NCBI GenBank assembly: GCA_037576215.1
Contig: JBANDB010000003.1
Location: forward strand, 5,890,001 to 5,954,000
Length of the DNA: 64,000 nucleotides
Reading direction: 5' to 3'
Origin: Armillaria gallica
Lineage: Eukaryota; Basidiomycota; Agaricomycetes; Agaricales; Physalacriaceae
Shown: one piece after another, positions 1-11,399 of the stretch
How positions within the stretch are numbered: position 1 is the stretch's first letter
Layout of the letters: the number at the start of each line of letters is the position of its first letter
Position numbers and translations under genes: made by a program
Notes under the pieces: model-generated
Told to the model about the DNA's origin: nothing
Seen by the model: the letters and a program-made list of their open reading frames with translations, nothing else
The model's database searches: none

Positions 1-383
1 TTATACAGCAGCCATAGAAACTATAGTACGAAGGATGTCCCATGACTGTGCCACTGATATACCATATAGCGACTTCCAGGCGACCGGTTTTCCATCTGAA
101 TATAGCAGCCATACAGTATACTGTAGTATCTCTCAATGCTCAGGCTCTCCCGCAGTATTTCGCACCGGTTTTGGTACTCGTTAGCCAGTTACATTCATAT
201 TACAGACTCTACGAACTAATGGGATGACTATCGTACTACTAGAGCACGCTGTCCGAGCCTCCAATCATCATGCATGCCGGTCCAAACACCAGCATCCGAG
301 TGCGGCTGTCAGATTAGTTTCAAGTTCCTGAACGGTACTATTAGATCCGATGGCCGTCAGAAAGGATGACTCGGAACACTTAC

Positions 384-1095
384 CTAGTCAGACATATCAA
401 TGTCGTCGTCTGAATCAGGTACCTGGCCTCCTTCTGCTGCCGATAGTGCGCTAGACTTCCCCTTCCGAACCTTGCCAGGTAGTAGATACTGCGCCACTTC
501 CTGAAAGATTTCCGTCCATTTGTCATCGCTGAGCAAGCTGGTTTTGGAGTAATACTTTTGTGCGACTGTCCCCCACGGATCATCCTTAAAGCTGTATTCG
601 GTATTCCTTGCCGTCGTCTCTTTGAGTGCATGAGAGTCGTATCCCTCCTTCCACAAGGTAAGGCCTCGTTTTACCTTGAGGATCACAGTTAGCTTCCAGC
701 ACGACATCAGAGAATAAGTAACACTCATACTGCGGCGGCTGACAGCGCAAGTGCTGCCGCTGGCTTTCCATGTGTGCAGGGCGCATTCATCGTCATGTTG
801 AGATGATAAGCAAAGGTCTCCAGAACAAGACGACCTCGAAAAGCACCACGCTGAGTCTGTAGGGCTGTTAGCACAGTGTAGTAAGAGCAGAAATGTCCTA
901 CCTCAGCATCCGGATTTGCATATAAAAACCGTGCTCCCTGTAACTCCCTCTGCACCCATTCTTTCCTGGCCTCGATGGTGGCATAGCCTTGCATGTGCTC
1001 TCGACTCCAGCCAATCTCAATGATCTTATGGCCGAGTTTCCCAATCTCGCTACGATGCGTACGAACAGCAGTTGCAGCCTGGAAAGTAATGAGCA
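384..1095 (-). CDS. DUF6532-domain protein, 5'-truncated
   Basis: Two minus-strand exons, about 1095 to 731 and 674 to 384, join across a 56-base GT-AG intron (675-730) in one frame. The opening piece holds a short basic segment with HRSEIGKLG, then a stretch around FLYANPDAEVGHFC, then an alanine-rich helix; the second exon gives RGLTLWKEGYDS and ends in an acidic tail (DSDDDIDMSD). This order matches my memory of the DUF6532 domain, an Agaricomycete-specific domain of unknown function often seen near mobile elements. The usual N-terminal half is missing: immediately upstream the sequence becomes the 3' part of an SDR copy. An intron acceptor at about 1095 could join the two in frame, so it may be transcribed as a chimera, or be a dead fragment. 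Confidence 0.5.
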
Positions 1096-1144
1096 GGGTA
1101 TGTAAGCGATAGCACGTAGGCAACAAAAACACAATCGTTGGTCC

Positions 1145-2175
1145 ACAGATGGACGGCGAGTTTCGAATATTCTGCCAACAAATGACAGGTCAACCTTGAA
1201 CACCGTGGTAGAAAAATATATCGAAATTCACGGACTGTAGCGTGACATGGTCGGAAGTAGAGACCATCTGAATTTATGGTTCCACCCTTTTTTTGAACTG
1301 TAGTCCAAGTATCGAACATCTTTGTGACCGTCCGATCCGACCTGTGAAACATTCGTGTCAGGGGGAGATCAGTCGGCATCTAATAGGCGCACGTTGACTA
1401 TTCGTATGTCAGCCCCTTCGAGAGATGCTGTCGATTCAAGGAGCGGGAGGAGCGTCCTTGTGAAAACAAAAGGACCCAGATAGCTAGTCGACAGAACCAT
1501 CAGAAAACCGATATCACTTGGCTACATGTATCACTAGGCACGAACTTGATCGCCATATTATTCTGAATTCCATCAACGTTCATTTGAGGGTTTCCAAGGT
1601 CGGTTATCCTAGAGAGACACGTAAACATATTCGCTATGAGGAGCACCCGTGATTATGGACTAACTGAGCTGCATTGTTAACTAGAAGATCGAACTGTGAG
1701 CGTATGGATTGACGAGAAGCACGTATACACAAACTTAGAATATCGAGCCTACTCTCCCGAGAAATGAAACGCTCTGCTGATTTCTTCGCATTGCGAGGAT
1801 CTTTGAGGTCCAGTTCATGCCAGATGATTTCCCCTAGACCAGGCTCGCGTCCTTCCTTTTCTACTCGCTCTAGAGCTTCCCTTGTCATGTCTTCATCTGG
1901 AACCGCCATGTATACCTTAAACGGACGTGACAAAAACCCAAGCCGTCATGCGAGTGCCCCAGAGAATCTGCAGCTGTCAAAATACCTTTGCTCCCATCCT
2001 CGACAAGTGCTGTAAACAAGCAAACCCAATTCCGCTGCTACGAGTCGTGAGATCAACTGGTTGTTGATATAGTAGGAAGTATAATCTACCTAGAACCAGT
2101 TACAACCGCAACCTTTCCAGAAAGACTGGGCAGATCCTGTACTGGGTTGAACGTTGTTGAAGGAGCTGCACCCAT
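1145..2175 (-). pseudogene. SDR oxidoreductase copy A, 3'-truncated
   Basis: Starts with ATG at 2175 and follows the exon plan of the intact copy at 19.7-21.1 kb; the first exon is 86 bases in both. Readable parts are the dinucleotide-binding glycine motif (TGSSGIGF, split by intron 1), a middle exon with GEIIWHELDLKDPR, the NNAA motif, NYLGPFVFTRTLLPLLE, and the catalytic YKYSK after an intron. Coding similarity stops just after WTND at about 1150, where DUF6532-type sequence begins, so the roughly 130 C-terminal residues are lost. No stop or frame break was found in what remains. As an SDR it would reduce or oxidise a carbonyl/alcohol with NAD(P)H; the substrate is unknown. It is divergent from the DUF6534 gene starting at 2780. 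Confidence 0.7.
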
Positions 2176-2779
2176 GAGACTCGAGAACGATATTACAGGC
2201 AGATGATGAGGTTAACGATGGCCGTCACGACCGTTGAGGTGAGCAAGGCAGTAACTGGGTACCGTAATACTGATATCACTATATCACTTTCTGCTGAGGC
2301 GCCGAAATACGACCGTGATTTTCCCAAGCCGTTGAGCCAATTACAGGTGCGGGGCGGTGATCAAGCGGTGATGCCTATTTATAGCGAACTGATGAAGTTT
2401 TGCCGGTGATCCCCGGGTTCTGTTTGTATATACAAGTCTCCTGCCGTTCAAGGAATGTAGACTTCCATGACTTGGAACGCCCGCGTCGCATGGTGCCATA
2501 TGTATGGTGTCGGTGCTCTCTAACACCATGGCTGAACTCACCGCGCGCATCATGTTTCGGTATCTTAACAAAAGAAAGAGGTGAGGTATACAGTGATATG
2601 GCGCTCATTCTCACTTCGCTATTGATACCAGTTGCGCGCTAGTCTCACACATTTGATCATAACCGATCAGACCGGTGCCCGTTCACGGCTATGGTATACT
2701 GAAGAAAAAGCACTTATAAATGACTCGGAAAAGACCACTGTATTCTAGAACCAATCCTTATTACGATAACTTCAAAATC
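2176..2779. promoter_or_regulatory. Divergent promoter, unit 1
   Basis: A 604-base gap separates the SDR copy A start (minus strand) from the DUF6534 start (plus strand). Related gaps occur at 6485-7114 and 10724-11399, with conserved blocks near the DUF6534 side (for example CTGAAGAAAAAG(C/T)G about 60-80 bases before ATG). Conservation of the whole gap through three units suggests a shared two-way control region; no specific factor site is recognised. Confidence 0.4.
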
Positions 2780-4756
2780 ATGTCAACAGTACCGACAGGG
2801 CAGCCCACCGAACTGCCAGCTTTTGACAATACCTTGGGGGTCCTCTACGTTGGATCTAGTCTCGCTACAGCGTGCGTATTGTTCTTTTCTCCAAATTGTT
2901 GCAAGAGCTCTAATACAATTTGGCTAAGTCTTTACGGCATCATCTGCGTGCAGACATTTTTATATATCACTTCCAACCGGACTCGATCTGACGGCTGGCC
3001 TGTGAAATTGCTTGTCTTCATTCTTTTGTAAGTTTTACTACTCTGGCCGACTGTCCAGTAGCAGGTCTCATCTCAATTGTAGCGTGAATATTTCTATTCC
3101 TATCCTATCAAGCACGCTCTCATCGTGTTCATAAACAGGGACTAGATACCGCACATCAGTGCCTCATGTTGGCTGGAATGTATCGTTTCTTGGTCACCGA
3201 TTATGCCAATCCGGCTGCGCTTCCGGCAGGAGGATCGAGTAGCGGTGAAGCGTGAGTGTGTGTCTTTCTCACACCCATATGTACGGCTTTCGCTGATAGC
3301 AGAATAGGTTGACTTCATACGTGAGTTCAATTGAATTTTTTCGCACAGTCGTGGCTTCAACGTCGTATTTAACAGGACGAGGGAATTGTTGCAGTAAGTT
3401 CTCGTTCTCTTTTCCCTTTCTCCAAGACCGCCTATTGGATTAGATCTGCTCTATTCTTCTGGTACAGCTGTAAGGATATTCTATCTGGTGAGTGTCAAAA
3501 TGACAATAGTTTGTAGGTTCTTCTGTTGGCGTATATGGACTTTCAGTGCCTCGTCGCTGCATCTCCTCGTCCGAATTGCCATTATGGCTCTCGCGGTGGG
3601 TCCTGCTGTATACACCTTGTGACTTCCTTATGACCAATCATAGATATCGTTGGCGTTCCTTAACTTTGGTCAGTGGGATAAGACTGCCGTTATGATACTT
3701 GGGCTTACGAACTCCACCTTCCAATGCGCAGCATCATCTATTGGTGAGCATATACATTCATCCCAGCTCAATAGCGCTGATGATACTCCGCAGCTCTATC
3801 TATCTTTGGCTACAGACACCGCCTCTTGACTGTCAACACACCCGAATTTACTGTGGGTCATCTCCTTTCATAATGAAGTCCCGGCTGATGAACAACGCAT
3901 CAGCTCTCCTGGAAAATTTCAGCTTCGAGCGGGATTGCTTTTGATGTTATCATGACTGTGGCAATGAGTAGACGCTCTTTCTATCTCTATTGATATATGG
4001 GCATTGATGATCTCATATGACCTTTTTGAAGCTCTAAGTCTTTACCGTTGTCGCTCTGGGATGAAAAGGTACGTAGCTGACCTGGCTTTGTTACTAATAT
4101 ATTACGGAACTAATAAGCTTCTTATTTTATTACAGAAGTAACCATGTCATCGCTATCCTCATATTGTTTACCGTCAATACGAACCTTGTCACAACGTTAG
4201 TTTTTTTTGGTCGCGCCATCTTCACATGTCTGCTACTGAGCGTCTACAACAGAATGCTTTCAATAGGTTCACTGGTTACGGTAAGATCATTTAACCATAT
4301 CGGTTTACTCACTTGACATATGTTCAATAGTACCTGGTGCTCCCTAATGCGACGATATACGGAGGGATCGCGTTCCTTATTTCAAAATGTATAGCTCGCC
4401 TGTTTAACAATTCTGCGTATTATTCACTCGTATGTTCGACTTTCTAGCATATCTCAACTCATTTCTGGCGATGCAAGTCTGATCTTCGCCCACAACTCAA
4501 TCTAAACTCACATATCTCTGTTGCCCTAGTCTTAATTCGCGAGAATTCCTTCGAGAGAAGATGGATCACCAGTCACAGCCAGGACAATCATCTATTCCAG
4601 ATTTTGCAGCACAAACTGTACGCACAGTTATAGTCTCATTATGTGTGCGTCCGGCTAACATTTCGCTGGTAGACTACTGATGCCACATCGACCACTGGCG
4701 AACAGTTTGACTTGTCGCTGATCGCTGCCGTCGGTAGTTCGACGTCCAAAGTGTGA
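2780..4756 (+). CDS. DUF6534-type multi-pass membrane protein, copy 1
   Basis: The N-terminus (MSTVPTGQPTELPAFDNTLG) leads to a first membrane segment, then after a ~55-base intron LYGIICVQTFLY and KLLVFILL, both typical of DUF6534 proteins. Later exons give a segment starting QCLMLAGMYRFLVTDYANP, a CWRIWTFSA helix, SLAFLNFGQWD, a helix ending FTVNTN, then NATIYGG and LNSRE near the C-terminus, ending TSKV-stop at 4756. This is the DUF6534 order: about seven helices with a conserved late N-S-R. At least eight short introns are implied and not all borders are sure. After intron 2 the canonical donor and acceptor produce an in-frame stop, shared by all three copies, so function is uncertain. 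Function of the family is unknown. Confidence 0.65.
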
Positions 4757-5062
4757 AGGATGTTTTTAAGATTTTTGGGCATGGCAGAGCAAGCAGAGAG
4801 TTTGTGCTTGATATAGGTAGTCATCATGATTCATGACACACTAGGCAACGGAGGTGAGGTGAAACCGGAAGGTCTGAAGCTTAAAGCGCGCATCAAGAGG
4901 TAAGAAATTGTTCTGACTGAAAGTAACAACAACCCGACAAAACGCCGCCATAATCTTCGCCGTATTCTGCAAGAAAGGTAGGGACCGATTGCGGTTACAC
5001 AAAAAATGTAATGAAGATCGGGAAAAGAGAAGGCGTGAAGGGAATAAGAAGAGAAATCATTG

Positions 5063-6484
5063 CTAAACCGCAATGTTCTGCAAGAACTCCTTGGTGAACT
5101 CCATTAGCTTGCCTTGCATGTCTTCGTCCAAAGCGATGGGCACCCGCGGCACCACTATGTTCGGAGGATAGATATAGGCACCCTGGAATATTTCGGGATC
5201 ATCGCGCGGCGTGCAAGCTGCAAAGACTGATTTATATGCCCCTGTTGTCTGAGGATGCATGACCAGACCTACTAACCAAATCTAAAATGAAGGATATGGG
5301 AGGGAGTAGAGCGGACGGATAGCGCCATCCTGAAAGGTGCTTCATAAGTCATCGTCATGGGATGAGGAAGAAGAACGAACACTTAGTATGATACCAGGCT
5401 GCGTGATCATTACCAAGGCGTTGGAACGTCGTTCGGAAAGACGCCGTCCCAAGTTATTCGTCCATAGATGCAAGGCGAGTTTCGAGTATACTGTCAAGAT
5501 ATTGATAAGGTACGGAAGCGCTCGAGAACAAGGCGCTTACCATAACGTTGCAAGGATGGCAATAAATACCATTTGAATAGGTGGTTCCAAGCCTCTTTGG
5601 AACCATATTCCAGATATTTCGCATAGCGGTATCCATCGGATTCAACCTGTGTACACAAGTGATTTGATTTTCATAAACATACGAAAATGCTGATGGATCT
5701 GGCTCACATTGATTATCCGCACGTTGGCTCCGTCAAACGATGCTGTCGATTCGAAAAGTAGAAGGAGGGTTTTCGTAAATATGTAAGGCCCTAAATAGCT
5801 GAGAGCCAGTGTCAGAATCGACGTCGAGTGACCAAGGTCAATAGAAATGCGAACTTGATTGCCATGCTCTCTTCAATGTCGTCCGCATTCAGCACTTGAA
5901 CATTTCCAAAGGCCAGTATCCTAGAGCGTACCATAAAATTACTACCTGGGTGGATAAAAATAGTAATCACAGACAGTGCCGCGTTATTTACTGAAGTGTA
6001 TATCAGCTGCAGACATTACAATCGCTTCTTAATTACTGACTATGCCAATCCGGCTGCGGTTCCCATAGGAGGATCAAACGTTCTGCCGATTCCTTTGCAG
6101 AATGAGGATCTTTGAGGTCGACTGGATGCCAGATGACTAAGGACTTCCCCGATACCAGGTTCACGTCCCTCTTCGGTAAGTCTGTCGACAGCTTATTTCG
6201 CTCTATTCTCATTTCCAGTGGCCATATACACCTGAGAAGTAGTGTTACGATATCACGTATTTCATATGCGTCTGGTAATCAATCGCCTTTGCACCCATCC
6301 TCGACGAAAGCCGCAATACGGCGAAACCAATGCCTCTGTTGTGAGTGCAAGGAACTCATCCAAGTAGTGGTGTAAAATGGGAAGATAATTGTACCTAGAG
6401 CCGATTACTATCACAGCCTTTCCAGCCTAAAGCCTGGGACGATCATGATCGGATTTTGACCGTTGTTGAAGGAGCTGCGCCCAC
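5063..6484 (-). pseudogene. SDR oxidoreductase copy B, decayed
   Basis: Convergent with DUF6534 copy 1 and divergent from copy 2. Compared with the intact copy at 19.7-21.1 kb, the start codon has become GTG (6482-6484), the first exon carries a small indel that breaks frame, and a TGG codon in the last exon has become TAG (PSF-stop-IW at about 5280). The middle is still readable: VNNAA, an exon with GNVQVLNADDIEESMAI, and an exon running ESDGYRYAKYLEYGSKEAWN to SLQRY followed by YSKLALHLWTN. Introns keep the positions of the intact gene. The end (QNIAV-stop at 5063) is present. I read it as a full-length but dead copy. Confidence 0.7.
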
Positions 6485-7114
6485 AAGACAATATCACAGA
6501 AGGATGATCAGGGAACCAAATCCCTGAACATCGCATTCTCTGTCAGGAGTGATCAGTCGATTAGTACCAATCCGCTGATTTTCCCAAGTGTTGAGCGAGT
6601 TGCGGGAGTTGGGTGGTGACAGGTGGTGATCAAGCGTGATGCCTATTTGAAGCTAACTTGTTACCGGCAAATGCGGAGCCCATTTACTACTACTTCCTGT
6701 CGTTCAAGGACCATGGCCATGGGCTTCCACTATACCGCCTGTAGGCTGTATGTATGGTCTTTACCCTTCAATGCGGTGGCAGAACAGAAGAAAACGTATA
6801 TGACCGTGGGACTTGAACACATGCCACGTTACCGTAATGAAAATCTGCGTCTACGTAAGATCTTTGTCTGCCGCCCTGCCCCAGATAGGTACTTGTTGGC
6901 CTTCTTTGACAAGAGTCGTGACGCACAGTGACAGGAGTACGTGAATCACTGTCATTGTCAATCTGGCTCACATCATATTTATTTATATACGAGCTAATCT
7001 CATGTTTGATCACACGCCTGTCATTCGCCTACCACAATTAAATACTGAAGAAAAAGTGCTTACACACAATCACCTTTGCATTCTACCAATCCCTGTACCG
7101 TTAACTTCAAAATC
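6485..7114. promoter_or_regulatory. Divergent promoter, unit 2
   Basis: A 630-base gap between the SDR copy B start and DUF6534 copy 2. It aligns with the unit 3 gap at 10724-11399 over most of its length, including a block with CATGGGCTTCCACTATACC. No open reading frame in it looks real. Confidence 0.4.
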
Positions 7115-9093
7115 ATGGCATCTGTACCAGCAGGTCAACCTATTGAACTTCCAGCTGTCGACAATACTCTGGGAGCTCTCTACATTGGGTCTAGTCTCGC
7201 CACAGTGTGTGTATTCTTTTTGTCCTCAAATTCTCGCAAGAAATCTAATGGTATTCAACCAAGTCTGTACGGTGTCATCTGCGTGCAGACTTTCTTATAT
7301 GTCACTTCCAACCGAGCTCGATACGACAGCTGGACAATGAAGTTGCTTGTCTTCATTCTTTTGTAAGTCGCACAGCCAGGACTCGACAGCAGCAAGGCTC
7401 ATCTTAATCGTAGTGTGAATACTTCTATTCCTATCTTGTTGAGCACACCTGATCGTGTTCCTAAATAGGGACTAGACACCACACAGCAGTGCCTCATGCT
7501 GGCGGGAATGTATCGTTTGTTGATTACTGACTATGCCAATCCGGATGCGCTTTCGACAGGAGGGCCGGGTAGCGGCTTAGCGTGAGCATGTCTTTCTTAT
7601 ACTCATATGTGCGGTTCTCACCGATAGGTGACTCGGAGTAGGTTGGTCACCTACGTGAGTTCAAATGACAATTTCGGACCCTCGTGGCTAAGTTAACACG
7701 TATTCAACAGGACGAGGCAATTGTTGCAGTAAGTTTTCGTTTTCTCTCTTTTTTCTTTAAGACTACCTGTTGGATTAGATCTGCTCCATTCTTTTGGTAC
7801 AGCTGTAAGGAAACATCCTTCTTGGTAAACGTCGAAATGACAATGGTTTGTAGGTTCTTCTGTTGGCGTATATGGACTTTCAGTGCCTCGTCGCTGCACC
7901 TCCACGTCCGAATCGCAATTATCGCTGTCGTGGTGGGTCCTTCGGTTGTATACACCTTGTGACTTCCTTACGATCAGTCATAGGTCTCATTGGCATTCCT
8001 TAACTTTGGTTAGTGGGAAAATACTGCTGTCATCTTACTTGGACTTAGTACGAGACACATTTCAACTCACAGCCTCATATATTTGTACGCCTATTCATTC
8101 GTGACAGCTCAATAATGCTAATAATTCCCCGTAGGTCTGTCTATCTTTGGTTTCAGGCAGCGCTTCTTTACCGACAATTCACCCGACTTGACTGTGGGTC
8201 ACTTCATTTGTAACGATGGTCCGGCTGATGGACAACACATCAGCTCTCATGGAAAATTTCCGGCGCGAGTGGGATTGCCTTTGACGTCATCACGACTATG
8301 GCGATGAGTAGGAACTCGTTCTCTCTCTATAATTATATAGTCATTGATGATCTCATTTGACCTTTTTGAAGCTCTGAGTCTTTACCGTTGGCGATCACCG
8401 ACGATGAAAAGGTCCGTAGTCGCCTTCGCTTTACTCCTGCTATATCATGGAACTAATCAATGTCTATTTTGTTACAGGAGTAATCATGTTATTGTTATGC
8501 TCATAGTACTCATTGTCAATACGAACCTCATCACGACGTTAGTTTCTTTCCGCGCCATCTTCAGGTATCCACGACTGAGATTCTACAATAGACTCCTTTC
8601 AATAGGTGCACTCATTACTGTAAGACCATCCGACCACTTCGGTTCACGGACTTGACGGATCTTCATTAGTATCTGGTGCTCCCTAATGGGACGATATATG
8701 GTGGGCTCTACCTCCTTCTGTATAAGTGTATATATCTCTCTTTAATGGTTTTGCATAATTATTGACTCGTATTTGACCTTCTAGCTTATCTCAACTCGTT
8801 TCTGGCGATGTGAGTGATTTTCGCTCTCAACTCGAGCTCAGCTTACCACATCTCTGTTGCCCTAGTCTCAATTCTCGAGAATTCCTTCGAGAGAAGATGG
8901 ATCACCAGTCACAGCCAGGAGAATCATCTATTCCAGATTTTGCAGCCCACACTGTGCGCACGGTTATAACCTCATCATGTATGCGTCGGGCTAACATTTC
9001 GCTGGTAGCCCACTGATGCCACATCGACCACTGGCGAACAGTTTGAGTTGTCGCTGGTCGCTGCTGTCGGTAGTTCGGCGTCCAAAGTGTGAT
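7115..9093 (+). CDS. DUF6534-type multi-pass membrane protein, copy 2
   Basis: Starts MASVPAGQPIELPAVDNTLG at 7115. The same sequence of segments as copy 1 follows: LYGVICVQTFLY after intron 1, KLLVFILL, GLDT and LAGMYRLLITDYANPDA, FFCWRIWTFSAS, VNTNLITT, then LNSREFLREKMDHQSQPGE, and TSKV-stop at 9093. It is the copy whose late exons read most easily. It shares the intron 2 joining problem (a stop appears with canonical sites). The downstream 300 bases are almost identical to those after copy 1. The family is of unknown function; members are integral membrane proteins abundant in Agaricomycetes. Confidence 0.65.
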
Positions 9094-9401
9094 GAATGTT
9101 TTTAAGATTTTGGAGCAAGGCAGAGCAAGCTGAGAGTTTGTGCTTGATATAGGTAGTCATCACCATGATTTATGACACACTTGGCAACAGCGGTGAGGGG
9201 AAACCGGAAGGTCTGGAGCTTAAAGCGCGCATCAAGAGGTAAGAAACTGGTCTGACTGAAAGTAACAACAACTTGCCAAAACGCTGCCATAATCTTCGTC
9301 GCATTCTGCAAGAAAGGTAGGGACCGATTGCGGTTACACAAAAAATGTAATGAAGATCGGGAAAAGAGAAGGCGTGAAGAGAATCAGAGGAGAAAACATT
9401 G

Positions 9402-10723
9402 CTAAAGCCCAATGCTCTGCAAGAACTCCTCGGTGAACTCCACTGGCTTACGTTGTCTATTTTCGTCCAAAGCGATATAGGCACCCTGGAATATTTCGGG
9501 ATCATCGCGCGGCGCGCAAGCTGCAAAGACTGACGTATATGCCCCTGTTGTCTGAGGATGCATGATCAGACCTACTAACCCGATCCAAAATGAAGGGTAC
9601 GGGAGGGAGTAGAGCAGACGGATAGCGCCATCCTGAAAGGTGTTTTATAAGTCATCGTCATGCAATGAGGAAGAAAAACGAACACTTAGTATGATACCAG
9701 GCTGCGTAATCCTTATCAATACTTTGGAACGTCGTTCGGAAAGACGCCGTGCCAAGTGATTCGTCCATCCATGCAAGGCGAGTTTCGAGTATTCTGTCTT
9801 GATTTTATTAGGGTGCGGAAACACTTGAGAACAAGCCGTTTAGCAGGTTCCAAGCCTCTTTGGGACCAGTCACCACTGGCATATTCCAGATATTTCGCAT
9901 AGTCACAGTGGTATCCATCCGATCCAACCTGTGTACATGTGTGAATCGGGTTTCTTAAACAGACGAGGCTGGTGGATCTGGCTCGTGTAACACGTTAACT
10001 ATTTGCACGTCGACTCCGTCCAACGATGCTGTTGATTCAAGAAGTGGAGGGAGGGGTTTCGTAAATCTGTAAGGCGCTAAATAGCTGAGAGCCAGTGTCA
10101 GAATCGTAGCCGAGTGACAAGGTAAATAAAAATGCGAGCTTGATCACCATACTCTCTCCAATGTCATCCGTATTCAGCGTTTGAACATTTCCGAAGGCCG
10201 ATATCCTAGAGCGTACCATAAAATTCCTACCTGGGTGGACAAAGATGGTAATAACAGACATGTACTGAAGCGTATATCAGCTGCAGACATTACAACCGGA
10301 TATTTCACGGACGAACCCAGGATATCAAGTTTTCTTTCCCGAGAAATGAAACGTCCTGCTGATTCCTTAGCAGAACAAGGACCTCTGAAGTCGAGTTCAT
10401 GCCAGATGATTTCCCCGCGACCGCGTTCACGTCCTTCTTCGTTAAGTCTGCCGATAGCTTCTTTTGCTCTGGTCTCATCTCGAGCAGCCATATACACCTG
10501 AGAAGAAGTGTTGCACTCACTGAGTAATAGCCGTTGGCTCGTTGCACCCATCCTCGACAAGTACTGCAACGTGGCAAATCCTATATCTCTACTGTGAGTG
10601 CAAGGACTTAGTCAATTAGTGGTGTGAGATGGGAAGATGATGATCATACCTGGCGCCGGTCACTATGACCACTTTCCTAGCTAGACTCGGATTTTGAACG
10701 TTGTTGAAGGAGCTGCGCACACA
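9402..10723 (-). pseudogene. SDR oxidoreductase copy C, decayed
   Basis: The first exon has lost the ATG (TTG TGT at about 10723) and about nine bases before the GK motif, leaving a stop. The exon for the Asn-Asn-Ala motif is deleted to a few bases, and the donor of the following intron reads GC instead of GT. The exon near 9840-9900 has two small insertions that destroy the YGSKEAWN segment. The last exon has an in-frame loss of 12 codons (the YPPN region) but keeps the intact PSFWI and ends SIGL-stop at 9402. Exon 3 (GEIIWHELDF, about 10330-10500) is still well preserved. The copy is clearly non-functional as an SDR. Confidence 0.75.
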
Positions 10724-11399
10724 AGACAATATGATCGCAGACGGATGATCAGGGGATCAATTCCCATAACATCACATTCAGGAGTGACCAGTCGATTGGT
10801 ACCAATCCGTTGATTTTCCCAAGTCTTGAGCCAATTGCAGGGGTAGGGTGGTGACAAGCGGTGATCAAGCGTGATGCCTATTTAAAGCTAGCTTGTCGCC
10901 GGCAAATGCTGAGTCCGGGGAGGTTCTTTACTATTTCCTGTCGTTCAAGCTCAAGGACCATGGGCTTCCACTATACCGCCTGCAGGCTGTATGTATGGTC
11001 TTTACCCTTCAATGCCATGGCAGAAATCACTGCTTGCGTCCTGTCGCCAATGACGATGGCACCGGTATCTCGACACACAACAGAAGAAAGCGAACATGGC
11101 CGTGGGACTTGAACACATGCCACGTTACCGTAATGAGAATCGGCGTCTAGGTAAGATCTTTGCCTGCCCAGCCCTGCCCCAGGTAAGGTACTCTTGGCTG
11201 GCCTTCAATGACAAGTTCGTGACGGACAGTGACAAGAGCGCGTGAATCACTGTCCATCAGGCTCAGTTGCGTGCTAATCTCATGTTTGATCACACGCCTG
11301 TCATTCGCCTACCACAATATTGGAATACTGAAGAAAAAGTGCTTACAAACAATCACCTCAGCATTCTACCAATCCTTGTACACCGTTAACTTCAAAATC
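10724..11399. promoter_or_regulatory. Divergent promoter, unit 3
   Basis: A 676-base gap between decayed SDR copy C and DUF6534 copy 3. It matches the unit 2 gap closely, with a small extra block near 10910-10950. Since the SDR side is dead, only the DUF6534 direction could still matter. Confidence 0.35.
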
